DNA from: Alteromonadaceae bacterium M269
Lineage (GTDB): Bacteria; Pseudomonadota; Gammaproteobacteria; Enterobacterales; Alteromonadaceae
Length of the DNA: 64,000 nt
Direction of reading: 5' to 3'
Assembly: GCA_004353515.1 (NCBI GenBank)
Contig: SMNZ01000007.1
Location: 248,001-312,000 of the forward strand
This document shows, in pieces, positions 16,747 through 25,616 of this stretch (the first letter of the stretch is position 1; the number at the start of each line of letters is the position of its first letter). The notes beneath the pieces were generated by a model. The model ran no database searches. It was given only the letters and a program-made list of their open reading frames with translations, and was not told where the DNA came from. The position numbers were made by a program, and so were the translations under genes.

Positions 16747-17834
16747 TTGGTTGGTTCCTTTCTTTCAATAGGTAAATAAATGCAAAACTCGGTGTGGCCA
16801 GGCCAACTATCGAGCTCAATTTTCCCTTTATGGTGCTCTATCAAGCTTTGCGCTATCGAGAGTCCTAAACCTGTCCCATCCTGCTTACCTGTTACCATGG
16901 GATAAAAAATAGTGTCCCTTATCTCATCAGGTATTCCTGGTCCGTTATCAATAATTTTTATCACGGCAACAAGCGGAAATTGGCGCCCATGAATGGTGCA
17001 CTGCCTTTTGACACGGGTAATAAAGGTGATTTCACCTTGCCAATTAATGGCTTGTGCTGCGTTGCGGGTAATATTCAGAACTGCTTGTTGAATTTTGTCG
17101 TCGTCCAGCCAAAGGTCGGGAATACTTGGATCGTAGTCTCGCTCGACCTTCACTTTTTGTGCGCTGTCGTAATGAATAAGCGTGCGTATTTTCTCTAATA
17201 TCTGGTGAAGGTTACGCCAAGCAAATCGTGGCGGCGTATTAGGGCCAAGTAAGCGGTCCACTAGGTTCCGTAATCTATCCGATTGGTCGATGATCATTTG
17301 AGTGAACTCTTGGAGTTCACTTTGCTTTAGTTCTTTCTCTAGCAGTTGTGCAGCACCGCGGATACCTCCAAGAGGGTTTTTGATCTCATGAGCTAACCCT
17401 CTAACAAGTTCTCTAGCCGCCTGTTGTTGTGCCCACTGATGCGTCTCTTCTGATATTCGCTTCTGATTTTCAATAGGTCGAATTTCCAGTAGAACATAAT
17501 GTTTTCCATCATTGATAAAACTCGAAGCAACGAGATCAACCAACGCATGTCTTCCATCGACAAACAGCATCTGGACTTCACTGTCTGAAAAGCCATCTTT
17601 TGTCCTTATCAGCGTGAGAAATCGTTGGCGTTGGGATTCTGCATTAATCCAATGCTCATCAAAAACTTCATTTCTGAGCTGATTAATACTTTGTTCGAAA
17701 ATGCTCTCGGCAGCCAAATTCGCATACTGAATACGCAATTCAGTATCTAAAAGTAAGACACCTGTTGATATGTGGCTAAAAAGACTATCGAAAAACACTG
17801 TTTGCACTGCCGCCTTAGTTTCATTACGCACCAT
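16743..17834 (-). CDS. glnL: Nitrogen regulation histidine kinase NtrB (NR(II))
   Basis: Cytoplasmic kinase/phosphatase that controls NtrC in response to PII. The N-terminal PAS domain (about residues 10-125) is followed by the H-box Gly-Leu-Ala-His149-Glu-Ile-Lys-Asn-Pro-Leu-Gly-Gly. The ATPase domain has Asp-Asn-Gly-Pro-Gly-Ile-Pro and Gly-Thr-Gly-Leu-Gly-Leu-Ser, and ends Trp-Pro-Gly-His-Thr-Glu-Phe. The frame is open to a TTG at 17873. ATG 17834 is chosen because it matches the family's short N-terminus, but TTG 17873 has a fair Shine-Dalgarno and cannot be excluded. An NtrC-type palindrome covers ATG 17834, so expression is probably self-limited by NtrC. Confidence 0.95.
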   Translation of the reverse strand: MVRNETKAAVQTVFFDSLFSHISTGVLLLDTELRIQYANLAAESIFEQSINQLRNEVFDEHWINAESQRQRFLTLIRTKDGFSDSEVQMLFVDGRHALVDLVASSFINDGKHYVLLEIRPIENQKRISEETHQWAQQQAARELVRGLAHEIKNPLGGIRGAAQLLEKELKQSELQEFTQMIIDQSDRLRNLVDRLLGPNTPPRFAWRNLHQILEKIRTLIHYDSAQKVKVERDYDPSIPDLWLDDDKIQQAVLNITRNAAQAINWQGEITFITRVKRQCTIHGRQFPLVAVIKIIDNGPGIPDEIRDTIFYPMVTGKQDGTGLGLSIAQSLIEHHKGKIELDSWPGHTEFCIYLPIERKEPTK

Positions 17835-17843
17835 AATGGTGCA
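17828..17843. promoter_or_regulatory. NtrC-type binding site at the start of ntrB
   Basis: The sequence GCACCATAATGGTGCA matches the NtrC consensus (TGCACC-N5-GGTGCA type) with perfectly symmetrical arms. It overlaps the probable ntrB start codon. In enteric bacteria an NtrC site at the glnL promoter represses the promoter, so negative autoregulation is the natural reading. Confidence 0.75.
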
Positions 17844-18039
17844 TCCGCACTGAAACGGCAAACTATCATTCAAAAAAAGTCTCTTGAATGTTCGAGACTA
17901 CGACTCTCTGATGTTCAATATCGCTCTAAATAAAGGTTCAAGACTCTTTGTAACGAATTCGAAGAGCTTCACAGCCCTGTTCTTGTGCAAAAACACAAAC
18001 AAACCATTGCAAAGTTGAACATCGAAGTTGTAGTAGCCC

Positions 18040-18546
18040 CTAGCTTGGCCTAATAAATATGGATGCCCGGTGCATAAACACTTCAATACTAGGACTAGAT
18101 GCAAGGACCTTGCCTGGCCCGCTTAAATATTTGATTTGAAGGTGATGAGCCCCTCTATCAACATTCTGAAGAGTGAAGTTGGGTTGTGTGTTTGAAGCAA
18201 CTTGTTTCCCATCCATAAACAGATGGAACAGACCGTTAGCACGAGGAGTGATAGTCGCAGAGACCCTGATAGTCCCGTTATTATTACGCACAGTCGCTTG
18301 GTCAGCAGGTTGTTTAAACGCAATGGTGTATTTGACTTCAGGTTTTTTCTGAACTGTTGCTGTGGGTACCCTGTTTTTCACGGGTGGCAAGCTAACACTA
18401 TTCAGCTTCTTTAACTCAACAGGCTTCGCATTACCTGCTGGTCTATCTGAATAGATGACTTTGCCATCTTCAGTAATAACTTTATAGACAGTTTGAGCTG
18501 ACGCTAGGCTAGCTAACAATAAAAGCAATAAAATTGTTATGCGCAT
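18040..18546 (-). CDS. DUF4124 domain-containing exported protein
   Basis: A 168-residue protein with a clear signal peptide (Ser-Leu-Ala-Ser-Ala) and then the DUF4124 motif Val-Tyr-Lys-Val-Ile-Thr-Glu-Asp-Gly-Lys-Val-Ile-Tyr-Ser-Asp-Arg-Pro. A basic/proline linker and an Ig-like all-beta C-terminal part (about residues 70-155) follow. The position between glnA and ntrB on the same strand is conserved in many gammaproteobacteria, but the function is unknown. It probably acts in the periplasm. About 200 bases separate it from ntrB and about 240 from glnA, the latter gap holding a terminator and REP-like repeats, so it may be transcribed separately from glnA. Confidence 0.85.
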   Translation of the reverse strand: MRITILLLLLLASLASAQTVYKVITEDGKVIYSDRPAGNAKPVELKKLNSVSLPPVKNRVPTATVQKKPEVKYTIAFKQPADQATVRNNNGTIRVSATITPRANGLFHLFMDGKQVASNTQPNFTLQNVDRGAHHLQIKYLSGPGKVLASSPSIEVFMHRASIFIRPS

Positions 18547-18574
18547 ATCGACCTCATATTATCTATATGGCTCT

Positions 18575-18695
18575 GCTTTTTGCAGGAGCCGAAGTTGTTT
18601 GCGAATAGTGACTAGCCCGAAGGTTTTTCGCGGATAAATCCAGCTCCTAAAATCAAAACTTCCCTTTTTGTAGGAGCAAGCTTTAGCTGCGAAAT
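18575..18695. repeat. Cluster of three REP-like palindromic repeats
   Basis: Three diverged copies of a ~32-base motif occur between DUF4124 and glnA. Two run forward: 18575-18607 (CTTTTTGCAGGAGC... GCGAA) and 18664-18695 (CTTTTTGTAGGAGC... GCGAA). One is inverted, at about 18627-18659 (TTCGCGG...GCTCCTAAAA). The core TTTTGTAGGAGC-(N)-GCTTTAGCTGCGAA is the typical head of gammaproteobacterial REP elements, and the inverted pair forms a REPIN-like unit. Fragments of the same core recur at 25579. Confidence 0.7.
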
Positions 18696-18742
18696 AAAGT
18701 TTAGCGCAGCTCGTCTATAGTCTAGCCTGTTTTAAACACAAT

Positions 18743-18770
18743 AAAAAAGCCCGCTAAGATAGCGGGCTTT
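18743..18770 (-). terminator. Rho-independent terminator of glnA
   Basis: On the minus strand AAAGCCCGCTA, a 3-base loop and TAGCGGGCTTT are followed by Ts, 18 bases after the glnA stop. Confidence 0.93.
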
Positions 18771-18787
18771 ATACTCAAGTATTTATA

Positions 18788-20197
18788 TTAAAGACTGTAG
18801 TACATATCAAACTCAACAGGATGAGTTGTCATATTCAAAGTTTGCACTTCTTCACGTTTAAGCTCCAAATAAGCGTCGATCATGTCATCAGTCATAACAC
18901 CGCCGGCTTTCAAGAAGTCACGGTCATCATCAAGTGCATCTAGCGCTTGCTCGAATGAGCTCGCCACTGTGGGTATTTCAGCAGCTTCTTCTGGCGGTAA
19001 ATCATACAGATCTTTATCCATTGAATCGCCAGGGTGGATTTTGTTTTGAATGCCGTCTAGGCCAGCCATAAGCATAGCTGCGAATGCTAAGTAAGGGTTG
19101 GCTGTTGGGTCAGGGAAGCGTACTTCGATACGGCGGGCTTTTTCACTGTTAACGAAAGGAATACGAATAGAAGCAGAACGGTTACGTGCTGAGTAAGCCA
19201 GCATAACTGGTGCTTCAAATCCAGGTACTAGACGCTTGTATGAGTTAGTTGATGCATTGGCAAATGCATTGATAGCACGCGCGTGCTTAATAATGCCACC
19301 AATGTAGTAAAGCGCATCATCTGATAAACCTGCGTACTTATCACCAGCGAAGATGTTAACGCCACCTTTGCTAATTGATTGGTGACAGTGCATACCAGAA
19401 CCGTTATCACCAACAAGAGGCTTAGGCATAAAGGTCGCTGACATTCCATATGCATGAGCAACATTGTGCACTACATACTTATAAACCTGAATTTCATCAG
19501 CTTTCGTTACCAAAGTGTTGAATTCTGTCGCAATTTCATTCTGACCAGCTGTCGCAACTTCGTGGTGATGAGCTTCAACAGTCAATCCCATTTCTTCCAT
19601 TACCATACACATAGCTGCACGGATGTCGTGACTAGAATCAACAGGAGGTACAGGGAAATAACCACCTTTCACACCTGGACGGTGAGCCATATTGCCTTCT
19701 TCGTATTCTGTGCCTGAATTCCACTTCGCTTCGCTTGAATTAATGGCATAGAAAGAACCCGCCATATCAGTGTGGAAACGAACATCGTCGAACATAAAGA
19801 ACTCTGGCTCAGGACCAAAGTATGCTTCGTCACCAATACCTGTCGATCTCAAGTATTCTTCTGCACGACGCGCTACAGAACGAGGGTCACGCTCGTAACC
19901 TTGCATTGTAGACGGCTCTAAGATGTCGCAACGAACATTAACTTGTGTCTCTTCGGCAAATGGGTCAAGTACAATTGACGTAGCATCTGGCATTAGGATC
20001 ATGTCTGATTCATTGATGCCTTTCCAGCCAGCAATGGATGAACCATCAAACATTTTACCTTCTTCAAAAAAGTCTTCGTCTACGGCATGAGCAGGAATCG
20101 AAACGTGTTGCTCTTTCCCTTTGGTATCCGTGAAACGCAAATCAACGAACTTCGCTTCGCTCTCTTTAATAAGGTCTAAAGCCTTCTCTACTGCCAT
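18788..20197 (-). CDS. glnA: Glutamine synthetase, type I
   Basis: Makes glutamine from glutamate, ammonia and ATP; dodecameric cytoplasmic enzyme. Length 469 residues, as in enteric GlnA. Visible motifs are Phe-Asp-Gly-Ser-Ser-Ile-Ala-Gly-Trp, Gly-Pro-Glu-Pro-Glu-Phe-Phe, His-His-Glu-Val-Ala, Asn-Gly-Ser-Gly-Met-His-Cys-His and Pro-Gly-Phe-Glu-Ala-Pro. The adenylylation site is Tyr398 in Asn/Asp-Leu-Tyr-Asp-Leu-Pro-Pro-Glu-Glu, so it is the covalently regulated I-beta type. A strong GGAGG Shine-Dalgarno precedes the ATG. A sigma-54 promoter and NtrC-like sites lie 110-235 bases upstream. Its regulators ntrB and ntrC are downstream on the same strand. Confidence 0.98.
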   Translation of the reverse strand: MAVEKALDLIKESEAKFVDLRFTDTKGKEQHVSIPAHAVDEDFFEEGKMFDGSSIAGWKGINESDMILMPDATSIVLDPFAEETQVNVRCDILEPSTMQGYERDPRSVARRAEEYLRSTGIGDEAYFGPEPEFFMFDDVRFHTDMAGSFYAINSSEAKWNSGTEYEEGNMAHRPGVKGGYFPVPPVDSSHDIRAAMCMVMEEMGLTVEAHHHEVATAGQNEIATEFNTLVTKADEIQVYKYVVHNVAHAYGMSATFMPKPLVGDNGSGMHCHQSISKGGVNIFAGDKYAGLSDDALYYIGGIIKHARAINAFANASTNSYKRLVPGFEAPVMLAYSARNRSASIRIPFVNSEKARRIEVRFPDPTANPYLAFAAMLMAGLDGIQNKIHPGDSMDKDLYDLPPEEAAEIPTVASSFEQALDALDDDRDFLKAGGVMTDDMIDAYLELKREEVQTLNMTTHPVEFDMYYSL

Positions 20198-20306
20198 AAT
20201 GTCCTCCAGTAAACGGAATATTGGGTAAAAGATTAATGAGTTAAGTTAATGTTTCGAGATGACGATTCTATTACTCGTAACCTCAAATAAGCTATCCGGA
20301 AACGAA

Positions 20307-20322
20307 AGCTAATATCATGCCA
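20307..20322 (-). promoter_or_regulatory. Sigma-54 (-24/-12) promoter of glnA
   Basis: On the minus strand TGGCATGATATTAGCT has GG at -24 and GC at -12 with the exact 10-base spacing of sigma-54 promoters. Transcription would begin near 20296, leaving a leader of about 100 bases before the ATG. Confidence 0.8.
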
Positions 20323-20397
20323 AAAGCTACAACTTTCTAGAGCTAGCTAGCCACCTGCGTTTCAAGAATTTCCGCACCATAACAAGCCAAGTAAAAC

Positions 20398-20432
20398 GCA
20401 CCAAAATAGTGCAAAAAGATCAAACTTGGTGC
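20398..20432. promoter_or_regulatory. NtrC-type enhancer sites upstream of glnA
   Basis: GCACCAAAATAGTGC at 20398-20412 is nearly identical to the enteric glnA NtrC sites. A second, half-conserved copy (TTGGTGC right arm) ends at 20432, two helical turns further away. They lie about 80-110 bases upstream of the -24 element, the normal enhancer distance. Confidence 0.78.
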
Positions 20433-20734
20433 ATTGGTAAAAATCTATAAGCACTTTAGTTAGCTTTACGCATTAGGTAAAGCCGCATCTTAGTCAGAAA
20501 AGACAAATTCCTAAAACAATTAATCTAAATGAGATGCAATGTATCATCGCTTATTATCCATTTAACCTGTAGAATTCGCCGCCAGATTTACACTATACCC
20601 ATAATCATTAGAAATGCGTGATGGTGGCAAACGAGTTAGTAGACTCACGCTTAGATAGATTAAGTGATTGCAACCAACAAAATGGCATCTTTAATGGATA
20701 ACGGGATATTCGTCAGATTTGTTGAGAGAAAAAC
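20433..20734. other. Intergenic region between glnA enhancers and typA
   Basis: Between the glnA enhancer and the typA start no ORF or RNA gene is seen. It should hold the typA promoter, probably within 20570-20700, but no single -35/-10 pair is convincing. Confidence 0.4.
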
Positions 20735-22576
20735 ATGACAACACAAAACACCTCATTAGATAACTTGAGGAACATCGCTATTATTGCTCACGTTGACCAC
20801 GGTAAAACGACACTGGTTGACAAACTTTTACAACAATCTGGCACTTTAGAAAGTCGCGGTGAAGTTGAAGATCGCGTCATGGACTCTAACGACATCGAAA
20901 AAGAGCGTGGTATCACCATACTAGCGAAAAACACCGCTATCAAATGGAACGATTACCGTATCAATATCGTCGATACTCCAGGGCACGCCGACTTCGGTGG
21001 AGAAGTAGAACGCGTTCTTTCAATGGTTGATTCTGTTTTACTATTGGTTGATGCGCAAGAAGGCCCAATGCCTCAAACGCGTTTTGTAACGCAAAAAGCT
21101 TTTGCACAAGGCTTAAAACCAATCGTTGTTATTAACAAGATAGACAAGCCAAGTGCTCGTCCAGACTGGGTTATCGACCAGGTTTTCGATCTATTTGACA
21201 ACCTAGGAGCTAGCGACGAACAACTAGATTTCCAAGTTGTTTATGCTTCTGCAATTAATGGGTGGGCGTCTCTAGATTCTGATCAACCAGGTACAGATAT
21301 GGAGCCTTTGTTTAACACTATCGTTGAACAAGTTGAAGCACCAGCAACTGACGTTGACGGCCCTCTACAAATGCAAATTTCTCAACTCGATTATAACTCT
21401 TATGTAGGTGTAATTGGTGTTGGGCGTGTTACTCGCGGGACTATCAAAACAAATCAGCAAGTTACCGTTATCAACAGTGACGGAGAGAAACGCAATGGTA
21501 AAGTCGGCCAAGTTTTAGGCTACCTTGGATTGGAACGCCACGAAAAAGGTGCAGCAAGCGCTGGCGACATTATCGCTATTACAGGCTTGGGAGAATTGAA
21601 AATCTCCGACACTATCTGTGATATCAATACAGTAGAAGCTCTGCCAGCATTGAGTGTTGATGAACCTACAGTAACCATGACTTTCCAGGTCAATACTTCT
21701 CCATTTGCCGGTAAAGAAGGCAAATTCGTTACTTCACGTAACATCTTGGAGCGCCTGAACGACGAGCTTGTTCACAACGTTGCGTTACGTGTTGAAGAGA
21801 CAGAAGACCCAGATAAATTCCGCGTATCTGGTCGTGGTGAATTGCACCTTGGCATCTTGATTGAAAATATGCGTCGTGAAGGCTACGAGCTAGCTGTTTC
21901 GCGTCCAGAAGTTATCTTGAAAGAAGTTGATGGTCAGCTACAAGAACCTTTCGAAAACCTGACAATTGATGTCGAAGAAGAGCATCAGGGTTCTATTATG
22001 GAACAACTCGGTATTCGTAAAGCTGAACTCACCGATATGTCTCCGGATGGTAAAGGCCGTATCCGTATGGATTTTGAAATTCCAAGCCGTGGATTAATTG
22101 GCTTCCAAACGGAATTTATGACGTTAACTTCAGGCTCAGGCTTGCTTTACCATACTTTCGATCACTACGGCCCTCACAAAGGTGGTGAAATCGGTCAGCG
22201 TAAGAACGGTGTGCTGATTGCTAACGCAACAGGTAAAGCGCTAACAAACGCCCTATTTAACTTACAGGAGCGTGGTCGCTTATTCATCGGACACGGTGTT
22301 GAAGTCTACGAAGGAATGATTATCGGTATTCACAGCCGCGACAACGACTTAACTGTTAACGCTCTAAAAGGTAAGCAGCTAACAAACGTTCGTGCATCAG
22401 GTACTGACGAAGCACAAACACTCGTTCCACCAGTAAAAATGTCTTTAGAACAAGCGCTTGAGTTTATCGACAATGACGAACTAGTAGAAGTGACACCAGA
22501 AAGTATACGTATACGTAAGAAGTTATTAACGGAAAACGATCGTAAGAGAGCTGGGAGAGCTAAGGCGAAAGAATAA
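20735..22576 (+). CDS. typA: Ribosome-associated GTPase TypA/BipA
   Basis: Translational GTPase that binds the 70S ribosome and helps large-subunit assembly and stress adaptation, notably at low temperature. The G-domain has [10 protein letters not shown], Glu-Arg-Gly-Ile-Thr-Ile, Asp-Thr-Pro-Gly-His-Ala-Asp and Asn-Lys-Ile-Asp. It is followed by EF-G-like domains II, III and V, and a BipA-specific C-terminus with [15 protein letters not shown]. The length of 613 residues is normal. It stands alone between the divergent glnA and a terminator. Confidence 0.98.
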   Translation: MTTQNTSLDNLRNIAIIAHVDHGKTTLVDKLLQQSGTLESRGEVEDRVMDSNDIEKERGITILAKNTAIKWNDYRINIVDTPGHADFGGEVERVLSMVDSVLLLVDAQEGPMPQTRFVTQKAFAQGLKPIVVINKIDKPSARPDWVIDQVFDLFDNLGASDEQLDFQVVYASAINGWASLDSDQPGTDMEPLFNTIVEQVEAPATDVDGPLQMQISQLDYNSYVGVIGVGRVTRGTIKTNQQVTVINSDGEKRNGKVGQVLGYLGLERHEKGAASAGDIIAITGLGELKISDTICDINTVEALPALSVDEPTVTMTFQVNTSPFAGKEGKFVTSRNILERLNDELVHNVALRVEETEDPDKFRVSGRGELHLGILIENMRREGYELAVSRPEVILKEVDGQLQEPFENLTIDVEEEHQGSIMEQLGIRKAELTDMSPDGKGRIRMDFEIPSRGLIGFQTEFMTLTSGSGLLYHTFDHYGPHKGGEIGQRKNGVLIANATGKALTNALFNLQERGRLFIGHGVEVYEGMIIGIHSRDNDLTVNALKGKQLTNVRASGTDEAQTLVPPVKMSLEQALEFIDNDELVEVTPESIRIRKKLLTENDRKRAGRAKAKE

Positions 22577-22591
22577 TAAGCTTATCACTCA

Positions 22592-22629
22592 ATTGAGCCA
22601 GCCTAACAGGGTTGGCTCAATCACTTTTT
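22592..22629 (+). terminator. Rho-independent terminator of typA
   Basis: ATTGAGCCAGCC and GGTTGGCTCAAT pair over 12 positions (one G-U), followed by CTTTTT, 15 bases after the typA stop. It also separates typA from the opposing polysaccharide operon. Confidence 0.8.
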
Positions 22630-22635
22630 GTTATT

Positions 22636-23865
22636 CTATTTTTTGTCGACTAGCTGCTGAATTTTCTCCATCATTAGTAAAGCTAATTCCTTCCTATCAA
22701 ATTCACTTGCTGCTTTAAAACTGCTATTGGCCAATTGACGCAACTCTCCTCTATTCTCATACAAATGCCTGATAGCATTTGCGACTTCAACAGGAGCTTC
22801 TGGCTCAACAATTATTCCAGAGTCCGTATTGCGTAGGATACCCGTTGCTTCTCCTTCAGGTGATGTCATTACCATAGGCAATCCCATACCCATAGATTCA
22901 AAAATCTTCGAAGGTATAACTGTTTTAAACAAATCAGTATCTTTCAGACTTATCAACGACACATCACACAAGCTCCAAAGCTGTGGCATTAGTTCTTTAG
23001 CCTGACGGGGTATGAGCACTACATTAGTTAACTCTTTTTTCTTAACCAGTTCTTCAAGTTCTTCTTTTGCTGCACCACCACCCGCAAACAAAATACGCAG
23101 GTCCTTTATATCACTCAATAAAGCGGCCGCTTCCACAATTTTATCTAACGCATGGGCTAACCCATGAGTACCAACATAACCCACAACAAACTTCCCTTCT
23201 AAATCATAGGCATGGGAAAAGTTCTCATCTTTCGATTTCGCTGGTTCATACATAGACAAGTCAACGCCATTGAGTATCACATCAATTTTATTACCGTCTA
23301 TTCCTCGTTCTATTAGCTCTGATTTAAAGCTATGCGTGACAGAAATAATTTTATCCGCACGCTTATACAAAAATACCTCTATCCGTTCGAGGATACGAAT
23401 AGGTAAGGTGCGTCCCATAGCTCCCACGGCAGTTATTGATGCTGGCCAAATATCTCTTAATTCAAAAACAAACGGTTTCCATTTAACAGCGGACAATGCC
23501 CATGCGCTTACAGCAGTAAAAAATTGAGGAGATGTACCAACAATGACATCAGCTTTCCTGACAAATAATCCAGCCAAGAAGCTACTAACCATGAATGACA
23601 TAAAATCCAAAATCCGTTTGGCAAACCCTTCATTTGCAGTTATATAAGTTTTGACTCTTCGAACTTCAATACCGTCAACAATTTCCTTTTGATACCATCG
23701 GTTCTCATATCCATCAAAAACCTTACCTTCTGGAAAATTAGGCGCTCCGGTGATGACGGTAACCTCATGTCCTTCCTTTATCCACTCTCTAGCATGTTCA
23801 TATGTTCGAGTTGCAGGGGCGTTTCCCTCAGGAGGGAAGTTATCAGTTAAAAACAGAATATGCAT
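22636..23865 (-). CDS. Glycosyltransferase family 4 (WbuB-like)
   Basis: Retaining GT-B glycosyltransferase of about 409 residues, like WbuB enzymes that transfer a sugar (often L-FucNAc or a related one) to a lipid-linked O-antigen intermediate. The N-terminal motif is Pro-Pro-Glu-Gly-Asn-Ala-Pro-Ala-Thr-Arg; the C-terminal GT4 domain has Gly-Tyr-Val-Gly-Thr-His-Gly and Pro-Ser-Lys-Ile-Phe-Glu-Ser-Met-Gly-Met-Gly-Leu-Pro-Met. The ATG at 23865 lies two bases after the upstream stop; the frame extends upstream only to a TTG inside the previous gene. It is the last gene of the polysaccharide operon. The donor sugar cannot be told. Confidence 0.88.
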   Translation of the reverse strand: MHILFLTDNFPPEGNAPATRTYEHAREWIKEGHEVTVITGAPNFPEGKVFDGYENRWYQKEIVDGIEVRRVKTYITANEGFAKRILDFMSFMVSSFLAGLFVRKADVIVGTSPQFFTAVSAWALSAVKWKPFVFELRDIWPASITAVGAMGRTLPIRILERIEVFLYKRADKIISVTHSFKSELIERGIDGNKIDVILNGVDLSMYEPAKSKDENFSHAYDLEGKFVVGYVGTHGLAHALDKIVEAAALLSDIKDLRILFAGGGAAKEELEELVKKKELTNVVLIPRQAKELMPQLWSLCDVSLISLKDTDLFKTVIPSKIFESMGMGLPMVMTSPEGEATGILRNTDSGIIVEPEAPVEVANAIRHLYENRGELRQLANSSFKAASEFDRKELALLMMEKIQQLVDKK

Positions 23866-23867
23866 AC

Positions 23868-25523
23868 TTAAGCTTTTTTCCAACTTATGTGATGGATAAC
23901 CTTTGAGGAATGGTATTCAAGTCGAATTTTCTTGCTAGGTAACGAAATGCCAAACTCCGGATGCCAAGACGACTCTTCAACAACCAAATGAGCGCCTTTA
24001 GTGCTAACTTGTACTTGATACTCACCCACATTCAGCAAACATGTATCATCACTATGTGACAACACATCCACTTCAGGGTGTAGGTGTAAATTTGCAACCG
24101 CTGAATCAAACTCGCCATTAAGGCTATCTTCAACGCTCAGCTCATTCTTAGATACACTCCAAGAGCGCTTGTGTTGACACTTGACGCCAAGCTTCCGATA
24201 GCCATTGTGAGATGCGAAAAAGCTCACTGCTTTTCCATCAATCACCTTACCAACTAGTTTCTCGACAATATCTGCTCGCCGAGCTACTCGAAAGCCACTC
24301 CAAACTTCTGACGAGTTCATTTCATTAATTTCGACAGTGTTATGCGCCAAGGTACTCCTTTGTCTTAAGCGCTCTTCACTAATTCCATATTGTGAAGTTC
24401 CAGAATTTACTAAAACACGGTTTTTCCCAAGTGAAAATTCAAAAGACAACGTGTCGGCGTGTGCATGCCCAGGAATATAGCTAGGCCCAACCTCCGCTAA
24501 ATCAGCTATTAAATTCATTTCTGGAGATTTAACTGAGACATAGCCTGACTGATGCAAATCAAATACTTCTAATTTTCCCTGTGTAGTTTCTAGTTGATCC
24601 ACATCTAACCCAAGTGCATTTGCATAATCACGAAGTACGGAGGTTTCCGGAGCTATACCAAAAGCGGAATCATTAAAAAAGCCGATCTTTTTATCAGCGT
24701 GGCTCATGACATCAAGCCACCTGAACATATTTATAATTGTACTTTCAACAAGCTTGACTGTAGAGCTAGGAACTCGGCCACTAAATGTCTGAAATAAATT
24801 ATATAAATCTAACAAATCCGTCAGCATGATTGCGTGATACATTGGAGTTAGTTCGAAGCTCCCACCGTCGCCTAAGACCTGTTCATTGATTTCTCTTTCG
24901 AAGTCTTTTAAGCCAATACTCAGCCATCTATCAGCATCCTTTCCTGCAAAGAAACAGCCTGCAAAAATTAAGGCTTTAAGATTGACAAAGTAGTGATTCC
25001 CCAATAGGTGCTTTTCGAGATCTTGGCTCAAAAAATCGGCTTGTAACGCCAAACTATTTAGAATTTTGTTATCTTCAACTGAGTTAACTAGGGAGAACTT
25101 TACCCAATTCACAATTCTCAGGGATAGTGTATAAGCCTCCCAACCATTGCCGCCTTTAGCTACTGGGTTTTCGTCTATCCACCTATTTATCCAATGCTGC
25201 TGTAAATCTTTTCGGGTATCGCTACCAAAAGAAACTAAGTCATCGAAGTAATGTAAATTGTAAAGCCAAAGCTTTTCTTCATTCGGATTGTTCCAATCTC
25301 CAGCTTTATTGACAAAACCAGAGTGGTTTAGAAACTTGACTTCACTCGTACTAATAAACTTCTGTAGGTAAAGTTCTTGTTCCTGCCAAGCACCATGAGT
25401 TGACGCTTTTTCTGAACTAACAGCTCTTATCTTCGGATGGGAGAAGCGCTTTAATACTCGATAATAAAGCTGCGTTAACTTCAAGTATTTAAGAGTATGG
25501 AAATAAAGTGATAATTTTCGCAT
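23868..25523 (-). CDS. Heparinase II/III-like protein
   Basis: A 551-residue protein with the layout of heparinase II/III family polysaccharide lyases: an alpha/alpha toroid N-terminal region (about residues 60-320), then a beta-sheet domain. Visible signatures are Leu-Gly-Asn-His-Tyr-Phe-Val-Asn, Gly-Gly-Ser-Phe-Glu-Leu-Thr-Pro-Met-Tyr-His, Pro-Gly-His-Ala-His-Ala-Asp and Leu-Ala-His-Asn-Thr-Val. There is no signal peptide, which is common for members encoded in polysaccharide synthesis loci, where they may modify or trim the polymer. ATG 25523 is preferred to a TTG three bases upstream. The WbuB-like gene follows directly. Confidence 0.85.
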   Translation of the reverse strand: MRKLSLYFHTLKYLKLTQLYYRVLKRFSHPKIRAVSSEKASTHGAWQEQELYLQKFISTSEVKFLNHSGFVNKAGDWNNPNEEKLWLYNLHYFDDLVSFGSDTRKDLQQHWINRWIDENPVAKGGNGWEAYTLSLRIVNWVKFSLVNSVEDNKILNSLALQADFLSQDLEKHLLGNHYFVNLKALIFAGCFFAGKDADRWLSIGLKDFEREINEQVLGDGGSFELTPMYHAIMLTDLLDLYNLFQTFSGRVPSSTVKLVESTIINMFRWLDVMSHADKKIGFFNDSAFGIAPETSVLRDYANALGLDVDQLETTQGKLEVFDLHQSGYVSVKSPEMNLIADLAEVGPSYIPGHAHADTLSFEFSLGKNRVLVNSGTSQYGISEERLRQRSTLAHNTVEINEMNSSEVWSGFRVARRADIVEKLVGKVIDGKAVSFFASHNGYRKLGVKCQHKRSWSVSKNELSVEDSLNGEFDSAVANLHLHPEVDVLSHSDDTCLLNVGEYQVQVSTKGAHLVVEESSWHPEFGISLPSKKIRLEYHSSKVIHHISWKKA

Positions 25524-25578
25524 CAAACTAAATCATCTAAGAGTCTATATGAATCCCATCTGCTGGGCATGACGATAG

Positions 25579-25604
25579 GAGCTTTAGCTGTAACGCTAAA
25601 GCTC
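25579..25604. repeat. Perfect palindrome with REP-like core, inside operon
   Basis: GAGCTTTAGC, TGTAAC and GCTAAAGCTC make a 10-bp stem just after the stop of the 25617 gene. The left arm, with AGGAGCTTTAGCTG, overlaps the REP core seen at 18671. There is no T-run on the minus strand, so it is not a standard terminator. It may stabilise the upstream message or lower expression of the two distal genes. Confidence 0.5.
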
Positions 25605-25616
25605 AATAAAAGATAG

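Noticed and set aside
17898-18104. Minus-strand ORF of 68 codons between ntrB and DUF4124
   Set aside because: It overlaps the 3' end of the DUF4124 gene, has no Shine-Dalgarno and no family features; treated as a chance frame.
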